NCBI RefSeq assembly: GCF_023008165.1
Contig: NZ_JAKQZA010000004.1
Coordinates: 124,001 to 188,000, forward strand
Source of the DNA: Kordiimonas laminariae
GTDB lineage: Bacteria; Pseudomonadota; Alphaproteobacteria; Sphingomonadales; Kordiimonadaceae
DNA: 64,000 bases
Direction of reading: 5' to 3'
The notes under the pieces are model-generated. The model ran no database searches. It saw only the letters and a list, made by a program, of their open reading frames with translations, and was not told where the DNA came from. The position numbers and the translations under genes are program-made. Of the stretch, positions 18,622-26,746 are shown in pieces. The stretch's first letter is position 1, and each line of letters starts with the position of its first letter.

Positions 18622-19092
18622 ATGCCGCACGGAAACACGCCTGCGTATCATCTGGCACAGCTGAATATCGCCACCATTAAATATCCGAAAGAAAGCGAAG
18701 AAATGAAGGACTTCATGGATGCGCTCGACGGCATTAACCTGCTTGCGGAATGTTCTCCGGGTTTTGTATGGCGGTTGAAGGACGATACAGGCAATGCCAC
18801 TGATTACACTATGTTTGATGACAAAACACTGGTGAATATGAGCGTGTGGCAGGATGTGGCGAGCCTTCATAAGTATGTTTATAAATCTGGGCACACGCAC
18901 TATATCGGACGGCGAAAAGAATGGTTTGAAATGCCGGCTGAGGCGCACATGGTGCTTTGGTGGGTGCCTGCGGGGCATCAGCCAACAGTTGAGGAAGCTA
19001 CGGAACGTTTGCTTCACCTCCGTAATCACGGCCCAAGCGCACAGGCCTTTACGTTCAAACAAGCTTATGATGCTAAGGGCATAGAGCTTTAA
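18622..19092 (+). CDS. DUF3291 domain-containing protein
   Basis: A 156-residue soluble protein of the DUF3291 family (ferredoxin-like dimeric alpha/beta-barrel monooxygenase-related fold by family description). Characteristic stretches are HLAQLNIATIKYP, ECSPGFVWRLKDD, LVNMSVWQDVASLHKYVY, RRKEWFEM and VLWWVPAGHQPTVEEA. No enzymatic role is established. ATG 18622 is chosen because GGGAGAG lies 4-5 bases upstream; TTG 18607 is less likely. It follows the Reb cluster after 129 bases and need not share its transcript. Confidence 0.85.
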   Translation: MPHGNTPAYHLAQLNIATIKYPKESEEMKDFMDALDGINLLAECSPGFVWRLKDDTGNATDYTMFDDKTLVNMSVWQDVASLHKYVYKSGHTHYIGRRKEWFEMPAEAHMVLWWVPAGHQPTVEEATERLLHLRNHGPSAQAFTFKQAYDAKGIEL

Positions 19093-19292
19093 TTTCCGGC
19101 GTGATACCTGAGCGGTTGTTTGTCACGTCTGGGCGCTCATTTGTCAAAAACAGGTCAAATTCTGGAAAACTTTGGTTTAATATCAATCACAAGTTTTTGA
19201 TGCTCTGACTGCTTTTGTCACCTTGGCACAAAATGGCTTGGGCCCTAAGGTCAGTCGGGAATGTTAACGCATAACAAGTGGGGAACTGATCC

Positions 19293-20186
19293 ATGAAGAA
19301 ACTACTGACAGCGGTTGCTGGTGCCGCGCTGCTTGCAACAAGCTCTTTAGCGCTTGTGCCGAGTACAACAGCAGATATGCAGGCTGGCCACGTTGAAAGC
19401 GCCAAGCTTGATAAAATTCTTGCAGCACAGCCAGAGGCAACAAAGGCGCGCTATCCTTTCCGTCATCCTAAAGAAACACTTGAGTTTTTGGGTATCGCAC
19501 CTGGCATGACAGTGGTTGATGCTCTGCCGGGCGGATATTACGGCAACATCCTCGTGCCTTACCTGGGCGATGAAGGTGCCCTTTACGGTGTTCAGTATTC
19601 CCTGAAGCACCGCGGTACTGATTGGGCAACACGCGAAGATAAAGATCAACGCCTTGCAAACCATAAAGCATGGCCAGAGCGCTTTGCGAAGAATGTCGCT
19701 GAATGGACAGGTGACAGCAAAATCAAAACAGGTGCTTTCCTGTTTGGCGATGTACCAGCAGACCTTGAAGGCAAGGTTGATGCATTCCTTCTATTCCGGG
19801 CGATGCACCACCTGAACAAGCATGAAGACACAACAGGTACTCGCACAGATGCGATTGCTGATATCTATAAAGTGCTTAAGCCGGGCGGTATTGTTGGTAT
19901 CGTTCAACACCGTGCACCGGAAGATGCAGATAATGATTGGGCAAAAGGTTTCAACGGTTATGTGAAGCAGTCCACAATCATTGATGCAATGAAAGCAGGT
20001 GGTTTTGAACTTGTTGATGTTTCAGAAGTGAATGCAAACCGCAAAGATCAGCCTGTAGAAGGTGATTTTGTATGGCGTTTGCCTCCGGTGCTTGCCGGTT
20101 CACGTGATGATGCTGAAAAGCGTGCTAAAATGCAGGCGATCGGTGAAAGTGACCGTATGACACTGAAGTTCCGTAAGCCAAAATAA
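19293..20186 (+). CDS. Exported COG4798-type methyltransferase-like protein, copy 1
   Basis: A 297-residue protein with a clear signal peptide (MKKLLTAVAGAALLATSSLA) and a class I SAM methyltransferase-like fold: FRHPKETLEFLGIAPGMTVVDALPGGYYG, here given as residues about 57-85, plus the later LKPGGIVGIVQH strand. It belongs with the predicted methyltransferase group COG4798. Its export is puzzling because SAM is cytosolic. The motif-I position reads DALPGG rather than the usual E/D-x-G-x-G-x-G, so catalysis is uncertain. It is first of three tandem paralogues. The start has a weak GGGGAA site. Confidence 0.82.
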   Translation: MKKLLTAVAGAALLATSSLALVPSTTADMQAGHVESAKLDKILAAQPEATKARYPFRHPKETLEFLGIAPGMTVVDALPGGYYGNILVPYLGDEGALYGVQYSLKHRGTDWATREDKDQRLANHKAWPERFAKNVAEWTGDSKIKTGAFLFGDVPADLEGKVDAFLLFRAMHHLNKHEDTTGTRTDAIADIYKVLKPGGIVGIVQHRAPEDADNDWAKGFNGYVKQSTIIDAMKAGGFELVDVSEVNANRKDQPVEGDFVWRLPPVLAGSRDDAEKRAKMQAIGESDRMTLKFRKPK

Positions 20187-20211
20187 GCGCTTAGCGAATT
20201 GTGAATTAAGG

Positions 20212-20240
20212 AGGCGGGGGCATACACTCTCGCCTTTTTT
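20212..20240 (+). terminator. Terminator between methyltransferase copies 1 and 2
   Basis: AGGCGGGGG (20212-20220) pairs with CTCTCGCCT (20227-20235) over 9 bp including two G-U pairs, followed by six T. Confidence 0.8.
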
Positions 20241-20290
20241 ATTTTGTATCGGTGGTTGTCCGTGTACACTCGGCAAAAATCAGGCGAGAG
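20227..20290 (+). promoter_or_regulatory. Alternative RNA pairing: terminator arm with ribosome site of copy 2
   Basis: CTCTCGCCT (20227-20235), the 3' arm of the terminator above, is also perfectly complementary over 9 bases to AGGCGAGAG (20282-20290), which contains the ribosome binding site of the next gene. The two pairings are mutually exclusive, as in attenuators. The all-Watson-Crick second pairing would hide the ribosome site. Confidence 0.45.
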
Positions 20291-20300
20291 GGAATATATA

Positions 20301-21059
20301 ATGAAACTGAATTCTATTTCGAAATTGGCTCTGGCAAGTGTCGTTTTTTCAACAGTTGCTTTTGGTGGTGTTATTGCTGATGACCACATTAAAGCAGCAG
20401 TAGCCCATAAAGACCGGCCTGCAGATGATGTTACCCGGGACCAGTTCAGGAAACCAGCTGAGGTACTTGAATTTATTGGTATCGCCCCTGGCATGAAAGT
20501 TGTCGATGTAAATTCCGGTGCTGGATACTACACAGAAATTCTCGCGCGTGCTGTGGGAATGGAAGGAACCGTTATTGCACATAACGGCCCGGTTTACTGG
20601 GATTTCGTGAAAAACAGCATTGGTGAGCGGTATGAAGGTCGCCTCGGAAATGTTAGAAATATCTATACAGGTTCTGAAAATGTTGCAGCTGCTGAGGGGA
20701 CAGTGGATGTAGCGATGGCTGTGCTGTCTTATCATGATTATTTCTTCAAACATAAAGCCCGTAAGGGTGATGAGAACATCCCTGAAATACTGGCGTCTAT
20801 CCGTAAGGTACTAAAGGATGACGGTGTGTTTGTAGTGGTTGATCATGTGGCACCAGCAGGAAGCGGTACAGAAGCAGGTAATACTCTTCACCGTATTGAT
20901 CCAGAACTTGTGAAAGAACAAGTATTAGCGGCTGGTTTTAAGCTGGTGGAAACAAGCGATATTCTGGCGAATTCTGAAGACCCTCATACGATCTCTCCAT
21001 TTGCTGAGGGCATTCGCGGTAAAACGGATCGTTTCATTTTCAAATTCATGAAAAAATAA
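20301..21059 (+). CDS. Exported COG4798-type methyltransferase-like protein, copy 2
   Basis: A 252-residue paralogue of the upstream gene, with a signal peptide ending near residue 28 and the core FRKPAEVLEFIGIAPGMKVV and DVNSGAGYYTEILARAVG. Here the SAM loop is closer to the class I consensus (NSGAGY). Strand motif VLKDDGVFVVVDH follows, and the C-terminus ends with the shared TDRFIFKF pattern. The start at 20301 is fixed by GAGAGGG upstream; an in-frame extension to 20244 lacks one. Its ribosome site can pair with the preceding terminator arm, so expression may be gated by RNA structure. Confidence 0.82.
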   Translation: MKLNSISKLALASVVFSTVAFGGVIADDHIKAAVAHKDRPADDVTRDQFRKPAEVLEFIGIAPGMKVVDVNSGAGYYTEILARAVGMEGTVIAHNGPVYWDFVKNSIGERYEGRLGNVRNIYTGSENVAAAEGTVDVAMAVLSYHDYFFKHKARKGDENIPEILASIRKVLKDDGVFVVVDHVAPAGSGTEAGNTLHRIDPELVKEQVLAAGFKLVETSDILANSEDPHTISPFAEGIRGKTDRFIFKFMKK

Positions 21060-21099
21060 CGCTAACACCATCGTTACTGGGATGTGTGTGAAAATGCTG

Positions 21100-21133
21100 T
21101 ACCTTCCTGTCGAAATGACGGGAGGGTATTTTT
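21100..21133 (+). terminator. Hairpin terminator overlapping the ribosome site of copy 3
   Basis: TACCTTCCTGTC (21100-21111) pairs with GACGGGAGGGTA (21117-21128) over 12 bp with two G-U pairs and a 5-base loop, followed by TTTTT that runs directly into the ATG at 21134. GGGAGGG in the 3' arm is the ribosome site of the next gene. Confidence 0.8.
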
Positions 21134-21916
21134 ATGTCTGATACTGATCAAGAGAAGCGCAGTTTTTTTAAAGGCTTTGGTGGTTTTGCTCTGTTGATAA
21201 TCGCTATTGGTTCGGCGACAGCTATATTTTCTGAGCGTGATAAAGATTATTCGGAAGCAGGCCCACAAAGCTTGATGGCACTGGTGACAAGTGAAGATCG
21301 CCCTGAAAACCATAAGGCCCGAGATCAGTATCGTCATCCGCTTGAAACGCTTACTTTCTTTGATGTACAGCCTGAAATGAAAGTCGTGGAAATATTCCCG
21401 GGCGGTCCGGGTGGTTTCTACCGCCGGATTATTGAACCTTATATTGAAGGCGCAGGAAAGGGCGGTGCCTATTACCCTGTGAATGGTGGTATTGGCTGGC
21501 CATCCGAGCAGGTAGAAGATCTACCGTATGGTGAAATAGATATGGCGCTTGTGTTCCGTGCCCATGGTTTCTTGATTTATGGTGATCCAGCACAGGATCA
21601 TGTGAATGATCTTTTCAAAATGCTGAAACCCGGTGGTTATCTTGGAATTGTGGATCACGCAGGTGATGAAAATATCCCGCAGGACCCGGAAGCTGAAAGC
21701 GGTTATGTTAATGCCAGTTATTTCCGTGCAATGGCAGAGAAGGCGGGTTTTGAATTCGTAAAAGAAAGCGATGTAAACAGAAACCCTAAGGATACCAAAG
21801 ACCATCCGGATGGGCTTTATTCACTTCCTCCAAGCCTCAGAAGCGGTGATGAAGATAAATATCGCGCGATCGGTGAAAGTGACCGCTTTACGCACCTATA
21901 CCGCAAGCCGGGCTAA
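21134..21916 (+). CDS. Membrane-anchored COG4798-type methyltransferase-like protein, copy 3
   Basis: A 260-residue third paralogue. Instead of a cleavable signal it has a polar N-terminus and one hydrophobic anchor (residues about 14-31), so the domain would again lie outside the cytoplasm. The core is YRHPLETLTFFDVQPEMKVV, EIFPGGPGGFYRRII and MLKPGGYLGIVDHAGDE, with the shared IGESDRFTHLYRKPG ending. Its ribosome site lies inside a terminator-like hairpin. Its stop codon overlaps, on the opposite strand, the stop of the response regulator (CTAA). Confidence 0.8.
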   Translation: MSDTDQEKRSFFKGFGGFALLIIAIGSATAIFSERDKDYSEAGPQSLMALVTSEDRPENHKARDQYRHPLETLTFFDVQPEMKVVEIFPGGPGGFYRRIIEPYIEGAGKGGAYYPVNGGIGWPSEQVEDLPYGEIDMALVFRAHGFLIYGDPAQDHVNDLFKMLKPGGYLGIVDHAGDENIPQDPEAESGYVNASYFRAMAEKAGFEFVKESDVNRNPKDTKDHPDGLYSLPPSLRSGDEDKYRAIGESDRFTHLYRKPG

Positions 21917-22560
21917 ACCAGTTTATTCCGCCAAGCGTAGATGGCCGCCTGTGTGCGGTCAGAGAGATAGAGTTTACTAAGGATCGAGCTGACGTGGGTT
22001 TTCACGGTCTTTTCGCCAATAGAGAGCTCTTCTGCTATCTCGGCATTAGAGAAGCCTTTTGCGATGGTCTGCAATACTTCGAATTCTCTTTTAGTGAGCT
22101 GCTCATGGGGCGGCTCATCTTCTTTGGTGCTAGCAATCTGTTGCATTAGGGATTTAGCCAAACGTGGGCTGAGAGTTGTTTCGCCGCGGTGGCTGCTTTT
22201 GATGGTTTTTACCAGTTCTTCCGGTGGAACATCTTTGAGAAGATAGGATGTGATCCCCGCGTTAGTTGCTTCTACAAGAAACTCATCACCCTCATGGCTC
22301 GTTAGCATGATGATATTGGTTTGAGGGCAGGTTGCTTTGATTTTCTGTGCTACTTGAACACCCGAGATATCAGGCAGAAATAAATCCATTAAAATAATAT
22401 CGGGGGTATGCCGGGCGCAAAACTCAAGGGTTTCTGCACCGCTACCAGCTTCCCCGATGACGGAAAACTCAGGAATGGTTTTTAAAAGAGAAACCAGCCC
22501 GCGCCGTACGATAGCGTGATCATCAACAATCAGAATGGAAATCTGGTTAGCGGGTTCCAT
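21913..22560 (-). CDS. NarL/FixJ family response regulator
   Basis: A 215-residue DNA-binding response regulator. The receiver domain has Asp59 in IILMDLFLPDI as phosphoacceptor with acidic DD near the N-terminus and a conserved Lys in YLLKDVPPEE. The C-terminal LuxR-type HTH is LTKREFEVLQTIAKGFSNAE through KTVKTHVSSILSKL. ATG 22560 (GGA upstream) is preferred to GTG 22587. It overlaps the 3' end of the histidine kinase by 14 bases, so the two form a coupled pair. Targets are not readable from sequence. Confidence 0.9.
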   Translation of the reverse strand: MEPANQISILIVDDHAIVRRGLVSLLKTIPEFSVIGEAGSGAETLEFCARHTPDIILMDLFLPDISGVQVAQKIKATCPQTNIIMLTSHEGDEFLVEATNAGITSYLLKDVPPEELVKTIKSSHRGETTLSPRLAKSLMQQIASTKEDEPPHEQLTKREFEVLQTIAKGFSNAEIAEELSIGEKTVKTHVSSILSKLYLSDRTQAAIYAWRNKLV

Positions 22561-23980
22561 AGGTTTGTCCGTTATTTGCTGTCGCACGCCAGCTTATTTC
22601 AATACAGGTGCCTTTTCCGGTGCCCGTGATGATGGAAACTTCTGCACCAATTTTGCTGGCACGCTCTTTCAGATTGGTTAAACCAAACTGGTTTGGTTTT
22701 ATATTGGTTTCATCAAAGCCTTTGCCGTTATCGCAAATGCTGAGCACCCAGCGGTTACCTTTAAGAGCTAAAGTGATTTCAGTATCGGTTGCTGAGGCAT
22801 GTTTCCATATATTGTTCAGGCTTTCCTGCACAATACGCTTAATATGGTGCGCTTCATTTTCCGATACTTTTACAGTGGTTGCCTGAAGCCTGATGGCTAG
22901 GTCTTTCTCTTCACGGAATTTAGCAGTTATGGATTCCAGAGTTTCCACCAAGTTGCTTGTCGCGCTTGCATCAGTTTTTAAATTGTTGAGGAGAGTGACA
23001 ATTTCCTTGTTGATTTCCTCAACGGTTTTACTGGCTTCTGCGATCTGAGCTGAAACTTCGTTCGGCAAGTTCTGATTTGCTTTCAGAGCACCGAGCTGCA
23101 TTGAGAGGCCAAATACATTCTGCTTTACAGTATCGTGTAATTCGCTTGCGAAAAAATCACGCTCATTACGTGCTGAGATCAACTGCCTTAACTGGACAAT
23201 TTCCTGAAGTTCTTCTGCCATTTCGTTCAGCCGTTTCATATGGTCTGTAATTTCATCAGACCCTTTTTCCTGAATGCGTTTGGAGAAGTCACCCGCTGAC
23301 CAGCGGTCTGTTACTTTTACAATTTCACTGAGGCGAGAGGAATACCCAGAAGCTGTAAGTAGGGCACTTATCACACCTGCGAAAATAGCAGAAAACAAAA
23401 GTTCCCAAAGGTAATAGGGAAAAGTAAGGCCGCATTGAAGAGCTCTTAAAAACTCAAAAGGAGCATATATCTGATATTGGGCAGAGCCAATTTCTTCACC
23501 TTGTTCAGTGATAACTGGAAGCGTGAAAGAGCGGTAATAAATATGATTTTTTTTATTAAGTTCTTCAACTTCTCTCGGCCAGAAAGCGGTTGTGCTTTTA
23601 TCCTGAATATAATTGGTGACGGTAAGTTTTGTATAAACTCTTCCACTGCGGGCTTTGTTAAAATAGAAGCCTAGTGGATCTTTGCTCCAAGGCACGCGGG
23701 TATGGTAATGATCAAAAGTGCCGGCTGCGGTATTGATTGCTTCTTCTGATAATGGCTTACCGGTTTCCATTGCATGAGCAAGGTGAGGCAGGGCTTCTTC
23801 ATTCACCCATTTTTGCAAGTGGTGATGCTGAAGCGCTGTATGGTGATCATGATAATTGGTAACCATAAAGGTACCAAGATTAATCACAAAGAAGACAAAG
23901 ACGAATGCGAGAACGCTGTTACGCGCCATACGCCACCAAAGCTTTGATCTGGCTTTATTAATGTTCTGTATCCTAAACAT
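22547..23980 (-). CDS. NarX-like sensor histidine kinase (HisKA_3)
   Basis: A 477-residue membrane kinase: TM1 at about 22-42, an about 140-residue periplasmic region, TM2 near 190-212, HAMP (SRLSEIVKVTDRWSAGDFS), then the HisKA_3 dimerisation domain with phospho-His282 in SELHDTVKQN, and an HATPase domain with QESLNNIWKHA and DNGKGFDE. This architecture matches NarX/DegS-type kinases that partner LuxR-type regulators. The signal is unknown. The start is uncertain between ATG 23980 and GTG 23989; GGGGG lies very close to the ATG. Confidence 0.88.
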   Translation of the reverse strand: MFRIQNINKARSKLWWRMARNSVLAFVFVFFVINLGTFMVTNYHDHHTALQHHHLQKWVNEEALPHLAHAMETGKPLSEEAINTAAGTFDHYHTRVPWSKDPLGFYFNKARSGRVYTKLTVTNYIQDKSTTAFWPREVEELNKKNHIYYRSFTLPVITEQGEEIGSAQYQIYAPFEFLRALQCGLTFPYYLWELLFSAIFAGVISALLTASGYSSRLSEIVKVTDRWSAGDFSKRIQEKGSDEITDHMKRLNEMAEELQEIVQLRQLISARNERDFFASELHDTVKQNVFGLSMQLGALKANQNLPNEVSAQIAEASKTVEEINKEIVTLLNNLKTDASATSNLVETLESITAKFREEKDLAIRLQATTVKVSENEAHHIKRIVQESLNNIWKHASATDTEITLALKGNRWVLSICDNGKGFDETNIKPNQFGLTNLKERASKIGAEVSIITGTGKGTCIEISWRATANNGQTYGTR

Positions 23981-24116
23981 AGCCCCCACTGCCGTTTATT
24001 ATTTTTTATGTCTATAGCGCTTTTGGCGGAGCTTGGCCTCGGTCTTAAGGCGGAGGTGTGGTGCGTCCTGTGCCCGATGTGCTACCCGAGCATACTGAAT
24101 ATAGTGGGGGCAACCA

Positions 24117-24158
24117 ATGAAAACTATCTGCTAGTCGGGTCTCGTTTCCCGATTTAGT
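24117..24158 (+). CDS. Possible 13-residue micro-ORF (leader peptide or microprotein)
   Basis: ATG 24117 is preceded by GGGGG with ideal 6-base spacing and is followed by 13 codons (MKNYLLVGSRFPI) and TAG. It lies on the strand opposite the flanking kinase and membrane genes, and ends 25 bases before a strong terminator. A 5-bp hairpin TCGGG/CCCGA (24136-24153) falls within it. No downstream gene exists before the terminator, so this would be either a free microprotein or the coding part of a small RNA. Confidence 0.4.
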
Positions 24159-24182
24159 TTTCTTGGAAAATATACTGTTTCA

Positions 24183-24213
24183 CCGCCTGATCATCGCTCA
24201 GGCGGTTTTTTTT
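24183..24213 (+). terminator. Strong intrinsic terminator, + strand
   Basis: CCGCCTGA (24183-24190), a 7-base loop, TCAGGCGG (24198-24205), then eight T. The leftward gene ends inside the T run; read on the minus strand the hairpin lacks a T run. Confidence 0.85.
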
Positions 24214-24778
24214 ATGGGGTTGTTTCATCTGATACGCTGAGAAATATGTTTTCTAGTCTGTTCACAATAGAGAATATACCAAACGGCAAATAAAACAGGC
24301 ACAGGAACGTAACAAACTTTGATTTTTTTATATTTAGTATGGTTTGTTCCGCATCCACTAACCGGCTTGCAATACATCCGAAATAGGCAAAAAGCGACCA
24401 ACTACCAAAGATTATGACGATAGTTTCCAAAAGGTTATGTTCAACAGAAAAAGTCGTCGACGGGGCCAGTATACGCACAGCGAGTATAACCGCGTAAGCC
24501 GCGAAAGTAATGAATGTCCACAGATGGAAATAAGAAAACTTCTTCAGTGGTTTGTTTTGTATCGTGGATAGTTCACGAATGAATAAGTAGGGCCAGATAA
24601 TATAAATGGATAATATCACGGCAGTAGGAAGGAACTTTAAAGCCGGAGGAAAGTCGGTAAGGTTCACAACGAAGCTTCCGATAATTGAGCCCCAATATAA
24701 TACTACTATCTCACTGGAACTCATCCAGTAACCACTTTGCGGTTCTGGATCGATTTTTATTTTGACCTGTCTACTCAT
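24212..24778 (-). CDS. Membrane protein of unknown function
   Basis: A 188-residue protein with four or five hydrophobic segments (about residues 25-40, 48-68, 84-106, 117-137 and 152-172) and a polar N-terminus. I do not recognise a family. Its ATG directly follows the stop codon of the aldo/keto reductase gene, so it is translated from the same message. Codon use is more AT-rich than that of the reductase. Any link to the reductase function is unknown. Confidence 0.65.
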   Translation of the reverse strand: MSRQVKIKIDPEPQSGYWMSSSEIVVLYWGSIIGSFVVNLTDFPPALKFLPTAVILSIYIIWPYLFIRELSTIQNKPLKKFSYFHLWTFITFAAYAVILAVRILAPSTTFSVEHNLLETIVIIFGSWSLFAYFGCIASRLVDAEQTILNIKKSKFVTFLCLFYLPFGIFSIVNRLENIFLSVSDETTP

Positions 24779-25837
24779 CTACGGGCACGGCATCGGGTAT
24801 TTGGTCTCAATGGCGTCGATTTCTTTCATTAGCTCTTTTGGGAGCACCATATCATGGGTATCAAGCGCCGTTTTGAGCTGCTCAAGACTTGTTGCACCAA
24901 CGATGTTGGATGTAAGGAACGTTTGCATGTTCACAAAGGCATTTGCCATTTGTGCTGGATCAATACCGTGTTTGCGGGCGAGAGCCACATATTCTTCCAT
25001 CGCGGCAGTACCTGCTTCATTCAGGTAACGGCCAAAAGTACCACCCCAGCGGGTTAGGCGAGCGCCTTCCGGGCGAGCGCCGTCACAGTATTTCCCAGTA
25101 AGGAAACCTGACGCCAGTGGTGAGTATGCAAGCAGGCCGCACGCTTCGCGTTCTGAAACCTCTGCAAGGCCTACTTCGTATGAACGGTTCAAAAGGTTAT
25201 AAGGGTTTTGCACGCTCGCGACACGTGGCAAGCCTTTGGTATCGGCGAGATTAAGCGCATGCATAGTGCCCCATGCAGTTTCATTGGAAAGGCCAACAGC
25301 ACGGATTTTTCCTGCATCAACCAGTGTTTTCATTGCTGACAGCGTTTCTTCAAGCGGAACGCTATCATCCGTTTTTGGTTGTCGGTAACGCAGTTTGCCA
25401 AAGAAATTGGTTGGTCGGCTTGGCCAGTGAATTTGGTATAGATCAATATAATCAGTACCAAGGCGTTTGAGGCTGGCATCACAGGCTTCGATCACTGCAT
25501 CATAAGACAGATCATTTCTGCCGTTTCTGTGCAAGTGAGGGCGCATGTATTTGAGGTTTTCACCTGGTCCTGCAACTTTGCTGGCAATCACCACCTTGTC
25601 ACGTTTGCCGGTTTTTTTGAGCCAAGAGCCAATCACACGCTCCGTGGCACCGTAAGTTTCTTCGCGTGCAGGCACTGAATATAATTCAGCCGTATCAAGG
25701 AAATTAACGCCATAATCAAGCGCCATATCTATTTGGGCGTGGCCTTCTGCTTCTGTGTTCTGTTCGCCCCATGTCATGGTGCCAAGGCAGATTTTGCTTA
25801 CACTGATACCAGTGCGGCCAAGTTTACGCATTTCCAT
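24779..25837 (-). CDS. tas: Aldo/keto reductase, Tas type
   Basis: A 352-residue NADPH-dependent oxidoreductase that closely follows E. coli Tas in pattern: GLGTMTWGEQN-like start (CLGTMTWGEQNTEAEGHAQ), TAELYSVP, ASKVAGPG, YQIHWPSRPTNFFGKL and LASVQNPYNLLNRS-type segment. The AKR catalytic residues Asp, Tyr (FLDTAELY), Lys (ASK) and His (QIHWP) are all present. E. coli Tas was linked to tyrosine prototrophy under stress; a real substrate is not known. It precedes, without a gap, a membrane gene. Confidence 0.9.
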   Translation of the reverse strand: MEMRKLGRTGISVSKICLGTMTWGEQNTEAEGHAQIDMALDYGVNFLDTAELYSVPAREETYGATERVIGSWLKKTGKRDKVVIASKVAGPGENLKYMRPHLHRNGRNDLSYDAVIEACDASLKRLGTDYIDLYQIHWPSRPTNFFGKLRYRQPKTDDSVPLEETLSAMKTLVDAGKIRAVGLSNETAWGTMHALNLADTKGLPRVASVQNPYNLLNRSYEVGLAEVSEREACGLLAYSPLASGFLTGKYCDGARPEGARLTRWGGTFGRYLNEAGTAAMEEYVALARKHGIDPAQMANAFVNMQTFLTSNIVGATSLEQLKTALDTHDMVLPKELMKEIDAIETKYPMPCP

Positions 25838-25885
25838 AAGAACACGCCCCTATAGGATGTTTGAAAAAATAGTGCTGTTAGAAGC

Positions 25886-26218
25886 TTATGCTTCGATCAG
25901 GTTGTTGTCTTTCAGCAGCTGCTGCAGCTCACCTGATTCAAACATTTCTTTCACAATATCACAGCCGCCAACGAACTCGCCTTTTACATAGAGCTGCGGG
26001 ATTGTAGGCCAATCTGAATAGGCTTTGATACCTTCACGGATTTCCATGTCTGAAAGCACGTTGAAGCTTTGGAACTTCACACCAAGGTGCATAAGAACCT
26101 GGCTTACTACAGAAGAGAAACCACACTGCGGGAAGGTTGGATCACCCTTCATAAACAGAAATACATCATTTTCTGATACGAGGCTTTTGATTTGATCAAA
26201 CGCTGGGTTATCACTCAT
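25886..26218 (-). CDS. grxD: Monothiol glutaredoxin, Grx4 family
   Basis: A 110-residue cytosolic protein with the monothiol active site CGFS (Cys32), the KGDPTFPQ motif before it, WPTIPQLY and the glutathione-binding GGCDI. Such glutaredoxins bind and hand over [2Fe-2S] clusters, usually with a BolA partner, and the bolA gene lies 123 bases upstream on the same strand. In many alphaproteobacteria bolA-grxD follow purL directly; here purL is 30 kb away. Confidence 0.95.
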   Translation of the reverse strand: MSDNPAFDQIKSLVSENDVFLFMKGDPTFPQCGFSSVVSQVLMHLGVKFQSFNVLSDMEIREGIKAYSDWPTIPQLYVKGEFVGGCDIVKEMFESGELQQLLKDNNLIEA

Positions 26219-26341
26219 TACTTTATTCCTTAAATTTTGCCGGATTTTAGCTGTAAGATAAGGGCTTGATGCCTCTTTTCCAAGGGGAGAAAGCTAAAAT
26301 CATACTATTTTGGTTAAATTTCTAAAAACAGGGTTTAAAGC

Positions 26342-26575
26342 CTATTCAGGTACAGTTGTCTGAAGGGCAAGGGCGTGGAGTTCACCACCCATGCGGCCTT
26401 TCAGGCTTTTATAAACCATCTGGTGTTGCTGTACGCGGGATTTGCCGCGGAAACCTTCATACTCTACAAAAGCTGCATAGTGGTCGCCATCACCGCGCAG
26501 GTCTTCGATGCGCACTTTCGCGCCCGGCATATCTTCTTTGATAAGAGCGATAATATCGTCTGACAGCATTGCCAT
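26342..26575 (-). CDS. bolA: BolA family protein
   Basis: A 77-residue BolA-like protein (IbaG/BolA2 type) that forms [2Fe-2S]-bridged complexes with monothiol glutaredoxins. The conserved RVQQHQMVYKSLKGRMG helix, with the invariant His in the class II FxGxSRvxxHR-like motif (FRGKSRVQQHQ), and HALALQT at the end are present. It is the first gene of a bolA-grxD pair on the minus strand. Confidence 0.92.
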   Translation of the reverse strand: MAMLSDDIIALIKEDMPGAKVRIEDLRGDGDHYAAFVEYEGFRGKSRVQQHQMVYKSLKGRMGGELHALALQTTVPE

Positions 26576-26746
26576 AATAAAAATACCTCTAACTTCCTAA
26601 GTTTGGAATCAGTATAGCAGGGCAGAAATGGCTTCGTCACCTATTAAGCGAAGAGAAAGCGCTAACTTAACGAAAATAATTGTTAAATCCGGTGTTAATC
26701 ATATTTTCATCTGCTATGGTTCCCCTGAGTTTTCGGAGCGATTGGT

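Larger units (their letters stand above)
24100..24213 (+). ncRNA. Candidate small transcript ending in an intrinsic terminator
   Basis: A strong terminator on the + strand (24183-24213) has no + strand gene behind it except the 13-codon ORF at 24117. A short RNA that starts in the gap after 23990 is therefore implied. The 5' end given is a guess: no convincing promoter hexamers were found. Flanking genes both run leftward. Confidence 0.35.
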
